A DNA stretch of 44,614 bases, taken from Elusimicrobiota bacterium. GTDB taxonomy: Bacteria > Elusimicrobiota > Elusimicrobia > UBA1565 > UBA9628. Every line of letters starts with the position of its first letter. Within the stretch, counting starts at the first letter, position 1. The DNA is taken from the NCBI GenBank assembly GCA_003151975.1, contig PLZD01000002.1:214054-258667 (forward strand). Direction: 5' to 3'. Position numbers and translations under genes: made by a program. Shown here in pieces: positions 20,853 to 28,864 of the stretch. The notes beneath the pieces were generated by a model that saw only the letters and a list, made by a program, of their open reading frames with translations, did no database searches and was not told the origin of the DNA.

Positions 20853-20876
20853 GTGCTACCGTTACACTACCCCGCA
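20806..20876 (-). tRNA. tRNA-Asp (GTC)
   Basis: Complete cloverleaf on the minus strand, 71 nt with the discriminator. Acceptor TGCGGGG pairs with CCCTGCA (one G.T). D-stem GTGT/GCAC, anticodon stem CCCAG/CTGGG with loop TTGTCAC (anticodon GTC), 4-nt variable loop, T-stem GGGGG/CCCTT with loop TTCGACT. Discriminator G73, as expected for Asp. The genome continues CCT, so CCA is not encoded and must be added. The 15-nt segment covering nt 26-40 is complemented exactly by the predicted RNA downstream. Confidence 0.96.
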
Positions 20877-20888
20877 ACCTGATATTGC

Positions 20889-20918
20889 ATACGATTTACC
20901 CCCCTAAAAAGTTCCACT
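20889..20918. repeat. Dispersed 30-bp intergenic repeat, copy 1
   Basis: ATACGATT, then T, then ACCCCCCTAAAAAGTTCCACT. The same 30 bp, with one substitution (T to G at the ninth base), recurs at 44353-44382. This copy lies between the divergent tRNA-Asp and polysaccharide deacetylase genes, in the position expected for the tRNA promoter. Confidence 0.85.
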
Positions 20919-20937
20919 TCCCGTCGGAGGCCGCGCG

Positions 20938-21753
20938 ATGATCGAGATCGCCGCGGGACTCGCCGGAGCCGCCGCCATCGGTGCCAGCTGCCGGTGGAAC
21001 TGGTGGCGCCGCAAGGTCACGGGCGGCATCCCGGTGCTCATGTACCACAAGGTCGGCACCGCCCCGAAGGGCTCCCAGCTCGGCAAGCTCTGGGTCACGA
21101 CGGCGGAGTTCCGCGAGCAGATGCTCTACCTCAAGCAGAACGGCTACACGACGCTCAACTTCTGCGACATGCGCGACATCGAACTCGGCAAAATGAAGCG
21201 GCCCGAGAAGCCCGTCGTGGTGACTTTTGACGACGGCTACGCCAATAATTACACGGACGCTTATCCGGTTCTTCGAGAGCTCGGGCTCAAGGGCTGCATC
21301 TTTCTCGTTTACGAGACGATCGACTCGCACAACTCCTGGCACAATCCCGACAGCGAGCCGTGGGTTCCAATGCTGACCTGGGCGCAGGTCAAAGAGATGC
21401 AGGATTCCGGCGTCGTCGAGTTCGGCTCGCACACGATGAAGCACCGCAACCTGCCGACGATCCCGCTCGATCAGGTCCGCTGGGAGCTCACCGAAAGCAA
21501 GAAGCGCATCGAGGAGAAGCTCGGCCGCGAGATGGTGGGCTTCGCGTACCCCTACGGCGCCGGCGCATTCGTGCCGGAAGTGCGCAAGGCCGCGCGCGAG
21601 GCGGGCTACCGCTACGATTTCAGCATCAAGCAGGGCATCTCCCCCTTCCCATGGAATCCTGATTCGGGACCTCTGAAGAGGCTTTTCATCCGCGGCGACG
21701 ATTTCATGGTCGACTTTCATCTGAACATGACCCGAGGCAGGGCCAGGTTTTGA
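20938..21753 (+). CDS. Polysaccharide deacetylase family protein (NodB domain, CE4)
   Basis: 271 residues. Short N-terminal hydrophobic segment (IAAGLAGAAAIGA), then a CE4 domain. Motif 1 is TFDDGY (96-101; Asp98 the probable base, Asp99 a metal ligand). Motif 2 is SHTMKH (164-169; His165 and His169 metal ligands). Motif 3 is FAYPYGAGAF. Such enzymes remove N- or O-acetyl groups from glycans. Lying directly before a GT9 and lpxK, it may trim an LPS-core or precursor sugar, but a peptidoglycan or capsule substrate cannot be excluded. ATG has SD GGAGG (20926-20930). The stop overlaps the next gene's TTG. Confidence 0.88.
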   Translation: MIEIAAGLAGAAAIGASCRWNWWRRKVTGGIPVLMYHKVGTAPKGSQLGKLWVTTAEFREQMLYLKQNGYTTLNFCDMRDIELGKMKRPEKPVVVTFDDGYANNYTDAYPVLRELGLKGCIFLVYETIDSHNSWHNPDSEPWVPMLTWAQVKEMQDSGVVEFGSHTMKHRNLPTIPLDQVRWELTESKKRIEEKLGREMVGFAYPYGAGAFVPEVRKAAREAGYRYDFSIKQGISPFPWNPDSGPLKRLFIRGDDFMVDFHLNMTRGRARF

Positions 21754-22745
21754 ACGACCCGCGCAGCATCCTCGTCATCCAGCTGAGGCGCATCGGCGAT
21801 GTCATCCTGACGACTCCGGCCGTCGCCGCGCTGAAGAAGAGTTTCCCGCAGGCGCAGATCGACTTTCTCGTCGAAGCTCCCGGCGCGCAGGCCCTGGAGG
21901 GCAACCCCCACTTGCGCGAGGTCATCGTCTACGACGCGGAGGGCCCCATCGGCACTCTGTCGTGGATTCGAAAAATCCGCGCGCGACGCTACGACTGGGT
22001 GATCGATTTCCTCGGCACGCCGCGCAGCGCGATGGTGACGGCGGGTTCCGGAGCGCTGGTAAAGGCCGGCCCCGCGCATGTCTCGCACCGCTGGGCGTAC
22101 AACACGCCGCTGACCCAGTCCGACACGACGCATTACGGCGCGCTCGAGAAAATCCGCGTGCTCAAACCTCTCGGCGTATCGTCCGACGATGCGGATTTCA
22201 TGCCAAAGCTCTTTTTCTTCAAGAACTCTTCTACTGCGCGCAATGTCGTGGGACTCGTTCCAGCTTCGCGGAAGATCACGCGCCAATGGCCCGCGGCCTC
22301 CTTCGCCCAGCTTGGGCGGCTGCTGCGCCTGCGCTACGGCTGCGAATTTCTAGTCTTCTGGGGACCGGGCGAAAAGGAACTCGCGGAAGAAGTCGCCGCC
22401 GGCATCGGCGACGGCGCGCGAGTTACTCCAGAAACGAAAAGCCTGAAGGAAGCCGCCGAGCTCATGCGGAGCTGCCGCCTGGTCGTCACGAACTGCAACG
22501 GCCCCAAGCACATCGCCGTCGCCTTGGGAGTGCCGACCGTGACGATCCACGGCTCGAGCGATCCGACGAGCTGGAATCCCCCTCATCCGAAGCATCTTGT
22601 CGCGCGCCTCGACGACCTGCACTGCATCGGCTGCGGCCTCAACCGCTGCCCGACGCAGATCGAGTGCATGCGCGATCTCTCGCCCGAGCGCGTGCTGGAA
22701 AAGGCGGCGCGGCTCCTCGGAGAGCCCGCGAAGGTGGCCAAGTGA
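21750..22745 (+). CDS. GT9 glycosyltransferase, ADP-heptose:LPS heptosyltransferase family
   Basis: 331 residues, normal length for the family. N-terminal ILVIQLRRIGDVILTTPAVAALKKSFPQAQIDFLVEAPGA; C-terminal VVTNCNGPKHIAVALGVPTVTIHGSSDPTSWNPP and a Cys-containing HCIGCGLNRCPTQIECM near the end. TTG start at 21750, overlapping the preceding stop, is the only start giving the full N-terminus; an AGGCAGGG sequence upstream may serve as ribosome site. Probably adds a heptose to the inner core. Which heptosyltransferase step it performs cannot be told from sequence. Confidence 0.88.
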   Translation: MNDPRSILVIQLRRIGDVILTTPAVAALKKSFPQAQIDFLVEAPGAQALEGNPHLREVIVYDAEGPIGTLSWIRKIRARRYDWVIDFLGTPRSAMVTAGSGALVKAGPAHVSHRWAYNTPLTQSDTTHYGALEKIRVLKPLGVSSDDADFMPKLFFFKNSSTARNVVGLVPASRKITRQWPAASFAQLGRLLRLRYGCEFLVFWGPGEKELAEEVAAGIGDGARVTPETKSLKEAAELMRSCRLVVTNCNGPKHIAVALGVPTVTIHGSSDPTSWNPPHPKHLVARLDDLHCIGCGLNRCPTQIECMRDLSPERVLEKAARLLGEPAKVAK

Positions 22746-23851
22746 AGTCCGGCTGGGCGCGACGGAGAGAGAAGCTCAAGAAGGGCTTCGCCGGGCGCGC
22801 GCTGCTTTGGTGCTTGTCGATGGTCTACGGCGCCGCGGTCGTCATGCGCCGCTGGCTTTACCAGGCCAACATTCTGACTTCGCGCAAGCTCCAAGCCAAG
22901 GTCGTCTGCATCGGCAATCTCACGACCGGCGGGACCGGCAAGACGCCCGCCGTTCTTCTGGCGGCCGCGACCCTGCGCAAGAGGAATTTCCCGGTCGCCA
23001 TCCTGAGCCGCGGCTACGGCCGGCGCACCAAAGATGGCGAAGTCATGACTTTGTTGGATGATAATCCGCCGCCGTGGACCGAGTGCGGCGACGAGCCCTG
23101 GATGATGCACCAAGCGCTCGCGGGCCAGAACATCCCGATCCTGGTCTCCCCCGACCGCACCAAGGCCGGCCACGAGGCCGTCACCTTCTATCACTCGCGC
23201 GTGATCATCCTTGACGACGGATTCCAGCACCTCAAGCTCAAGCACGACCTCGACATCGTGCTCATCAACGCGCTCGACCCGTTCGGCGGCGGCGGCCTAC
23301 TGCCGCTGGGCAACCTGCGCGAGCCCATCGGAGCCCTGTCCCGCGCGCACCTCATCGTGCTGACCCACGCCGACCTCGTTAGCGACGAAGCGCTCCAGGA
23401 CATCCGTCAGCGCATCCTCAACGTCAATTCGCGGGTGCCGATCCTGGAAGCCGCGCACAAGGCCGATTTCTATTTCGACGTGCGCAGCGAGAAGCGCCTG
23501 CCTCTCGACCACCTCGACAAGAAGAAGATCGTCGCGCTCTCCGGCATCGCCGACCCCTCGCAGTTCGAGGAGTCGCTGGCCGGCGTCGGCGCCAAGGTCG
23601 CGCAGAAGTGGCGCTATCCCGACCACCACCCCTACACCGCGCGCGAACTGCGTTCGATCCAGCAGGTTCGCAACGGCCTGCCCCTGGTCACGACCTTCAA
23701 GGATTTCATCCGGTTTCCCAAGAATTGGCGCGACATTATGGAGGACGAGGTGCTCGTCCTCTCGATAAAACTCGAGATACTCAAGGGGCGCAATACATGG
23801 ATCGACAGTCTTCTGAACTTGGCCGGAGAGCCGCCGGGCCTTTCCGCATGA
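22742..23851 (+). CDS. lpxK: Tetraacyldisaccharide 4'-kinase
   Basis: 369 residues from GTG 22742 (GTGA overlap with the preceding gene). Phosphorylates lipid A disaccharide at the 4' position. Seen: N-terminal membrane segment, VVCIGNLTTGGTGKTPAVLLAAATL (LpxK P-loop), ILSRGYGRRTK, CGDEPWMMHQAL, SPDRTKAGHEA, IILDDGFQHLKLKHDLDIVLI, LLPLGNLREP and the C-terminal YPDHHPYTARELRSI, all in the expected order. Provides the substrate for WaaA encoded about 8 kb upstream. ATGA overlap with the next gene. Confidence 0.96.
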   Translation: MKSGWARRREKLKKGFAGRALLWCLSMVYGAAVVMRRWLYQANILTSRKLQAKVVCIGNLTTGGTGKTPAVLLAAATLRKRNFPVAILSRGYGRRTKDGEVMTLLDDNPPPWTECGDEPWMMHQALAGQNIPILVSPDRTKAGHEAVTFYHSRVIILDDGFQHLKLKHDLDIVLINALDPFGGGGLLPLGNLREPIGALSRAHLIVLTHADLVSDEALQDIRQRILNVNSRVPILEAAHKADFYFDVRSEKRLPLDHLDKKKIVALSGIADPSQFEESLAGVGAKVAQKWRYPDHHPYTARELRSIQQVRNGLPLVTTFKDFIRFPKNWRDIMEDEVLVLSIKLEILKGRNTWIDSLLNLAGEPPGLSA

Positions 23852-24663
23852 GAACTTTGCTGGCGGCGATCGCGCTCGGTCTTTGCTGCGTGCCGACGGC
23901 GCGAGCCGTCGACCTCACCGATCCCACGGTGGCCGACCCGCATCTTCTGGTGGGCTCCACGATCCCGTTCTCGAGCTCCTACAAGCGCCTGACCGTGTTC
24001 CCCGAGCAGCTGACCTACGACGTCTCATGGGGGTACCTCGGCGTGGGGCAGGCGACCCTCGAGATCACGGGCCTCGTGGACTTCGACGGTGAGCCGGCCT
24101 ACCGCATTCAATCGCGCGCGATTTCCAACGGCTTCTGCGACACTTTCTACCAGGTGCGCGACCTCAACGAGTCCTGGGTCGACGCGAACACCCTGACCTC
24201 CCTGGCCTATTCGAAGAAGCTGCGCGAAGGGCACTTCGTGCGCGACGAATGGGTGACGTACGATACCAAGAACAAGACTTTCTTGGCGCGCTGGGTCGGC
24301 AAGGACAAGAACTACGAAGTGCGCCGCGGGACGATCCCGGCCTCCGTGCAGGACATCCTCTCGAGCATGGTTTATCTGCGCTCCCAGAACCTCGTCCCCG
24401 GCACCGACGTCGTGCTCGACGTCAATACGAAGCAAAATTGGCCGCTCGCGATCCGCATCATCAAGAAAGAGTCCATCAAGACGCCCGCCGGCACCTTCAA
24501 AACGATCCTCGTCGAGCCCGGCCTGCGCCAAGAGGGCATCTTCATCCAGAAAGGCAAGAAGCTCCAAATTTGGCTGACCGACGACGACAAAAAAATCCCC
24601 GTGCAGATGAAGGTCGAAGTTTTCTTCGGCCACATCTCCGCGAAATTGGTCAAAATGTTATAA
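23848..24663 (+). CDS. DUF3108 domain protein, exported
   Basis: 271 residues with a cleavable signal peptide (MRTLLAAIALGLCCVPTARA-V). The mature part has the DUF3108 pattern: LTYDVSWGYLGVGQATLEI, YRIQSRAISNGFCDTFYQVRDLNESWVD, a central strand-rich region, TPAGTFKTILVEPGL and KGKKLQIWLTDDDKKIPVQMKVEVFFGHISAKL. The family is periplasmic or outer-membrane-facing with a beta-rich fold and no established reaction. Coupled to lpxK by an ATGA overlap, which suggests an envelope role. Confidence 0.85.
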   Translation: MRTLLAAIALGLCCVPTARAVDLTDPTVADPHLLVGSTIPFSSSYKRLTVFPEQLTYDVSWGYLGVGQATLEITGLVDFDGEPAYRIQSRAISNGFCDTFYQVRDLNESWVDANTLTSLAYSKKLREGHFVRDEWVTYDTKNKTFLARWVGKDKNYEVRRGTIPASVQDILSSMVYLRSQNLVPGTDVVLDVNTKQNWPLAIRIIKKESIKTPAGTFKTILVEPGLRQEGIFIQKGKKLQIWLTDDDKKIPVQMKVEVFFGHISAKLVKML

Positions 24664-24664
24664 T
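24656..24664 (+). promoter_or_regulatory. Extended -10 TGTTATAAT before the heptose kinase gene
   Basis: A perfect TGN-TATAAT overlaps the stop codon of the DUF3108 gene. It also overlaps ATG 24663, which therefore cannot be the start for transcripts made here. The next in-frame ATG, 24675, is 10 nt past the -10. Confidence 0.6.
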
Positions 24665-24674
24665 GGCCCGCGAG

Positions 24675-25667
24675 ATGCAGGCAAATTCCGCCGGCGCGCG
24701 CTCGTTACGGCGCCTTGTCGAACGCTTCAAGGACAAGCGCATCCTGGTCGTCGGCGATCTCATGCTCGACCAGTATGTGCGCGGAAGCGTCTCCCGCATT
24801 TCTCCCGAGGCGCCCGTTCCCGTCGTCCGCGTGACCCAGGAGTCGTTCATCCCGGGCGGCGCCGGCAATGTCGCCGATAACCTGGCGGCGCTCGGCGCCA
24901 AGGTCGGCGTGGTGGGCGTCATCGGCGACGACGAGGCCGGCCGCCAGCTCGCCGACGATCTGCGCGCGCGGCGCGTCTCGGTCGACGGCGTCATCACCGA
25001 CCGCTGGCGCGTGACCTCTCAGAAGTGCCGCATCGTGGCCGAGCGCCAGCAGGTGGTGCGCTTCGACCGCGAGACGGTGGGCGCGCTCAGCGAGGAGACG
25101 AGCCGGCACCTCCTCAAGCGCCTCGAGAGCGCGATGGAATCGGCGCAGGCCGTCATCCTGTCCGACTACGGCAAGGGCGTCGTCGATCCGCGGCTGCTTG
25201 GAGCGGCGATTCGTCTGGCCAAGCGCCGCCGCGTTCCCATCACCGTCGACCCGAAGATCGAACATTTTCGCCGCTACCGCGGCGTGACCTGCCTGACGCC
25301 GAACCTCCACGAAGCCTGGTCCGGCATGCGGCGCGCGCCCAAGGGCGGTCTGCCGGAGCTCGAGGCCCTCGGCCGCGACATCCTCAAGGCGCTGCGCTCG
25401 GAGTCGCTGCTCATCACGCGCGGGCCCGACGGCATGAGCCTGTTTCAGTCGAAGGGGCGCGTCACGCACATCCCGACGCGCGCGCGCGAGGTCTTCGACG
25501 TGACCGGCGCCGGCGACACCGTGATTTCCGTGCTCACTCTCGCTCTTGCCGCTGGGGCCTCAATTCTCCAAGCCGCCCAAATCTCGAACCACGCCGCCGG
25601 CATCGTCGTCGCCAAGCTCGGCACGGCGACGACCTCGCCCGCGGAACTTCTCGAGGCCATCAAGTGA
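24675..25667 (+). CDS. D-glycero-beta-D-manno-heptose-7-phosphate kinase (HldA/RfaE1 type)
   Basis: 330 residues, PfkB/ribokinase fold. Seen: ILVVGDLMLDQYVRGSVSRISPEAPVPVV (RfaE signature), GGAGNVADNLAALGAKVGVVGVIGDDEAG, LSDYGKGVVD, TVDPK, TPNLHEA, LITRGPDGM and the catalytic DVTGAGDTVISVLTLALAAG. Phosphorylates heptose-7-P at C1, towards ADP-heptose for the GT9 enzymes. Only the kinase half is present; there is no fused nucleotidyltransferase as in E. coli HldE. ATG 24675 is preferred over 24663 because the extended -10 covers the latter. GTGA overlap with kdsB. Confidence 0.9.
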   Translation: MQANSAGARSLRRLVERFKDKRILVVGDLMLDQYVRGSVSRISPEAPVPVVRVTQESFIPGGAGNVADNLAALGAKVGVVGVIGDDEAGRQLADDLRARRVSVDGVITDRWRVTSQKCRIVAERQQVVRFDRETVGALSEETSRHLLKRLESAMESAQAVILSDYGKGVVDPRLLGAAIRLAKRRRVPITVDPKIEHFRRYRGVTCLTPNLHEAWSGMRRAPKGGLPELEALGRDILKALRSESLLITRGPDGMSLFQSKGRVTHIPTRAREVFDVTGAGDTVISVLTLALAAGASILQAAQISNHAAGIVVAKLGTATTSPAELLEAIK

Positions 25668-26431
25668 CGGGCCGTTTGCCGCCCTCGAAGAGGGAGAATT
25701 CCTGCCTCGTGGTGATTCCCGCGCGGCTCGGCTCGACGCGCTTCCCCGCCAAGGTCCTGGCGAAGCTTCGCGGCCGCTCGATCGTCGAGTGGTGCTGGCG
25801 CGCCGCGAAAGCCGCGAAGATCGGGCCCGTGCTGGTGGCGACCGAAGCCCAAGAAGTCGTCGACGCCGTGCGCGCCTTCGGCGGAATCGCTTGCCTCACG
25901 CCGGCTTCCTGCGTGTCCGGCAGCGACCGCGTGCACAAAGCCGCCAGGATGTTCCCCCACAAAGTGGACTTCATTCTCAACCTGCAAGGCGACCAGCCGC
26001 TCGTCGAGGCCAAGACGCTCCGCGCGGTCGTCGACATGCTCAAACGCAATCCGAAGGCCGACATGGCGACTGCCGTCATGGACTTGCCCGACGCCAAGCG
26101 CGCGCAGGACCCCAACGTGGTCAAGGCCGCCGTGGCCAAAGACGGCCGCGCGCTTTACTTCTCGCGCGCCGCGATCCCCTTCCCGCGCAATGGGCACGCG
26201 CCGCAGCGCTACGAGCACCTCGGCATCTACGGCTTTCGCCGCGCCGCGCTCGACCGATTCGTCAAGCTGCCCGCATCAAACCTCGAGAAAACCGAGAGCC
26301 TCGAGCAATTGCGCGCGCTCGAGGACGGGATGAGCATTTACGCCGCCGTGGTCAAGGATCACCCGGTCGCCATCGACACCAAAGCCGATTTGAGACGCGC
26401 CGAGCTTCTCCTAGGGAGAATGAAAAAATGA
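25664..26431 (+). CDS. kdsB: 3-deoxy-manno-octulosonate cytidylyltransferase
   Basis: 255 residues. Activates Kdo with CTP to CMP-Kdo. Seen: VVIPARLGSTRFPAKVLAKLRGRSIVEW (nucleotide-binding N-terminus), SGSDRVHKAA, ILNLQGDQPLVEAKTLRAVV, ALYFSRAAIPFPR, YEHLGIYGFRRAALDRF, LEKTESLEQLRALEDG and the C-terminal IDTKADLRRAE. The N-terminus carries about 13 extra residues before the usual start; GTG 25664 is supported by the GTGA overlap with the preceding stop. ATGA overlap with pyrG, whose product supplies the CTP. Confidence 0.96.
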   Translation: MTGRLPPSKRENSCLVVIPARLGSTRFPAKVLAKLRGRSIVEWCWRAAKAAKIGPVLVATEAQEVVDAVRAFGGIACLTPASCVSGSDRVHKAARMFPHKVDFILNLQGDQPLVEAKTLRAVVDMLKRNPKADMATAVMDLPDAKRAQDPNVVKAAVAKDGRALYFSRAAIPFPRNGHAPQRYEHLGIYGFRRAALDRFVKLPASNLEKTESLEQLRALEDGMSIYAAVVKDHPVAIDTKADLRRAELLLGRMKK

Positions 26432-28050
26432 CCAAGTATATTTTCGTGACTGGCGGAGTCGTGAGTTCGTTGGGCAAGGGCATCAGCGCCTCGAGTATCG
26501 GCAAGCTGCTGCAGGCCCGCGGCCTGCACGTGACCATGCTCAAATGCGACCCGTACATCAACGTCGACCCGGGGACGATGAACCCGTTCCAGCACGGCGA
26601 GGTCTACGTGACCGAGGACGGCGCCGAAACCGACCTCGACCTCGGCCATTACGAGCGCTTCCTCAACAAGGAGATGCACCAAAGCAACAATTTCACCGCG
26701 GGCAAGGTCTACGAGACCGTCATCGCGCGCGAGCGCAAAGGCGACTTCCTGGGCACGACCGTCCAGGTCATCCCCCACATCACCGATGAGATCAAGAATC
26801 GATTTCGGGCGGTCAGTAAAGGGGCCGATGTAGCGATCATCGAGATCGGCGGCACCGTCGGCGACATCGAGAGCCTCCCGTTCCTCGAAGCGGCGCGCCA
26901 GATGGGCATGGAACTCGGCAAGGACAACGTCCTCTATCTGCACGTGACTTTGATCCCGTACATCAAGGCAAGCGAGGAGCTCAAGACCAAACCCACGCAG
27001 CACTCCGTCGGCAAGCTGCGCGAGATCGGCATCAATCCCGATGTGCTCGTCTGCCGCGCCGAGCGGCCGATCTCCCCCGAGATGAAGGCGAAGCTCTCCA
27101 TGTTCTGCTCGGTGCCCAAAGAATCCGTTATTGAAGCGCCGGACGTCGACAGCATCTACGAGGTGCCGCTCGTGTTTCATAAGCAGGGCCTCGACGAACA
27201 GATCATCATGCTCCTGCGGCTGCGCACGCAGTCCAAGGACCTCGAGTCGTGGACGGAGGTCGTGCGCAAATTGAAGAACCCGAAGCACGAGCTCGTCATC
27301 GCGCTCGCGGGCAAGTACACCGACTACAAAGACGCCTACAAGTCCGTCAACGAAGCGCTCATCCACGGCGGCATCGCGAATGATTCGCGAGTCAAGATCA
27401 GATTCCTCGACACGACCGATCCCGACATCGACAAGCAGCTTGCCGGAGTGCACGGAATACTCGTCCCCGGAGGTTTCGGCGACCGCGGCATCGAGGGCAA
27501 GATCCGCGTGGCCCAGCTCGCCCGCGAGAACAAGATCCCCTACTTCGGTCTCTGCCTCGGCCTGCAGATCGCGATCATCGAGTTCGCGCGCAACGTGCTC
27601 AAGCTCTCCGGCGCGCATTCCACCGAGTTCGATCCGAAGACGCGCTATCCCGTCATCGATCTCCTGCCCGAGCAGAAGACCGTCAAGGAAATGGGCGCGA
27701 CGATGCGGCTGGGCACCTACGACTGCCAGGTCAAGAAAGGCAGCCTCGCCAACGCCGCCTACGGCGCGACGATGATCTCGGAGCGCCATCGCCACCGCTA
27801 CGAGGTCAATAACAAGTTCCGCAAACTCATCGAGGACGCCGGTCTCAAGGCCACGGGCATCCACGTGCCGAAAAACCTCGTCGAGATCGTCGAGCTCGAG
27901 GACCACCCGTGGTTTCTCGCGGTCCAGTTCCACCCCGAGTTCAAGAGCCGCCCCGAGAAGCCGCATCCGCTCTTCGTCGACTTCATCTCGGCGGCCGTGG
28001 ACCGTGCCCGTCTCATGGAGAGCCCGCGCGGCGCGCATTCGCATGCCTAG
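26428..28050 (+). CDS. pyrG: CTP synthase
   Basis: 540 residues, full length. Converts UTP and glutamine to CTP. Synthetase domain: KYIFVTGGVVSSLGKGISASSIGKLLQARG, DPYINVDPGTMNPFQHGEVYVTEDGAETDLDLGHYERF, EIGGTVGDIESLPFLEA. Glutaminase domain: ILVPGGFGDRGIEGK, FGLCLGLQIAIIEFARN (nucleophile Cys) and AVQFHPEFKSRP (His and Glu of the triad). SD AGGGAG upstream. Lies between kdsB and kdsA, a linkage known from other Gram-negatives (pyrG-kdsA-lpt). That places CTP supply within the Kdo pathway operon. Confidence 0.98.
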   Translation: MTKYIFVTGGVVSSLGKGISASSIGKLLQARGLHVTMLKCDPYINVDPGTMNPFQHGEVYVTEDGAETDLDLGHYERFLNKEMHQSNNFTAGKVYETVIARERKGDFLGTTVQVIPHITDEIKNRFRAVSKGADVAIIEIGGTVGDIESLPFLEAARQMGMELGKDNVLYLHVTLIPYIKASEELKTKPTQHSVGKLREIGINPDVLVCRAERPISPEMKAKLSMFCSVPKESVIEAPDVDSIYEVPLVFHKQGLDEQIIMLLRLRTQSKDLESWTEVVRKLKNPKHELVIALAGKYTDYKDAYKSVNEALIHGGIANDSRVKIRFLDTTDPDIDKQLAGVHGILVPGGFGDRGIEGKIRVAQLARENKIPYFGLCLGLQIAIIEFARNVLKLSGAHSTEFDPKTRYPVIDLLPEQKTVKEMGATMRLGTYDCQVKKGSLANAAYGATMISERHRHRYEVNNKFRKLIEDAGLKATGIHVPKNLVEIVELEDHPWFLAVQFHPEFKSRPEKPHPLFVDFISAAVDRARLMESPRGAHSHA

Positions 28051-28861
28051 CGTCAAGGTCGGCAAAGTCGTCTTCGACAACAAGGCGCCGCTCGCGTTCA
28101 TCGCGGGCCCGTGCGCGCTGGAGTCGGAGAAATTCCTGCGCAAGGTGGGCCTGAGCCTCAAGGCCTCCTTCGCCAAACTCCGCATTCCATTTGTACTCAA
28201 GTGCTCCTTCGACAAGGCCAACCGCACCTCGATTAGCTCGTACCGCGGCCCGGGACTGGAGAAAGGCCTCGAAATCCTCGGCCGCGTGGGCCAGGACCTC
28301 GGAGTGCCCGTGCTGACCGACGTTCACGAAGCCGCGCAGGCCGAGCTTGCCGCGCGCTACGTCGACGTCCTGCAGATTCCGGCTTTTCTCTGCCGCCAAA
28401 CCGACTTGCTCCTGGCCTGCGGTCGCACGGGCAAACCAGTAAATATCAAGAAGGGCCAGTTTCTATCGCCGTGGGACATGAAAAACGCCATCCGCAAAAT
28501 CGAGTCCACGGGCAACAAAAAGATTCTCGTCACCGAGCGAGGCACAAGCTTCGGCTACGGCAACCTCGTCGTCGACATGCGCTCGTTCGAGATTATGCGC
28601 TCCTTCGGCTACCCCGTGATCTACGACGCCACTCACTCCGTCCAGCTGCCGGGAGGCCTCGGCACCTCGACCGACGGCCAGCGCCAGTACGCCATCCCGC
28701 TCTCGCGGGGTGCTGTCGCCGTCGGCATCGCGGGCCTCTTTCTCGAGGTCCATCCCAATCCGGCGAAGGCCTTATCGGATGGTCCCAATTCGCTTTTCCT
28801 CAAAGACGTTCCGGACTTCGTTCGCCAGGCGCGGTCGATCGACGCGCTGGTCAAGGGGTAA
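28043..28861 (+). CDS. kdsA: 3-deoxy-8-phosphooctulonate synthase
   Basis: 272 residues. Condenses PEP with arabinose-5-phosphate to Kdo-8-phosphate. Seen: FIAGPCALESEKFLRKVG, VLKCSFDKANRTS, YRGPGLEKGLEIL, LTDVHEAAQAE, LQIPAFLCRQTDLL, NIKKGQFLSPWDM, VTERGTSFGYGNLVVDMRSF, YDATHSVQLPGG and GLFLEVHPNPAKALSDGPN. ATG 28043 (MPSVKVGK) matches the usual N-terminus and overlaps pyrG by 8 bp; an in-frame ATG at 28004 would add 13 atypical residues. The genes for the isomerase (kdsD) and phosphatase (kdsC) are not in this window. Confidence 0.96.
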   Translation: MPSVKVGKVVFDNKAPLAFIAGPCALESEKFLRKVGLSLKASFAKLRIPFVLKCSFDKANRTSISSYRGPGLEKGLEILGRVGQDLGVPVLTDVHEAAQAELAARYVDVLQIPAFLCRQTDLLLACGRTGKPVNIKKGQFLSPWDMKNAIRKIESTGNKKILVTERGTSFGYGNLVVDMRSFEIMRSFGYPVIYDATHSVQLPGGLGTSTDGQRQYAIPLSRGAVAVGIAGLFLEVHPNPAKALSDGPNSLFLKDVPDFVRQARSIDALVKG

Positions 28862-28864
28862 AAC

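Noticed and set aside
24663-24674. ATG 24663 as the heptose kinase start
   Set aside because: It overlaps the extended -10 TGTTATAAT; ATG 24675 is in frame and 10 nt downstream. Transcripts coming from upstream could still use it.
28004-28042. Upstream ATG start for kdsA
   Set aside because: It would add 13 residues unlike any KdsA N-terminus and increase the overlap with pyrG; ATG 28043 gives the family-standard length.
26359-28227. 622-codon open frame on the minus strand opposite pyrG
   Set aside because: Antisense shadow of pyrG. Composition is typical of reversed GC-rich codons and there is no family motif.
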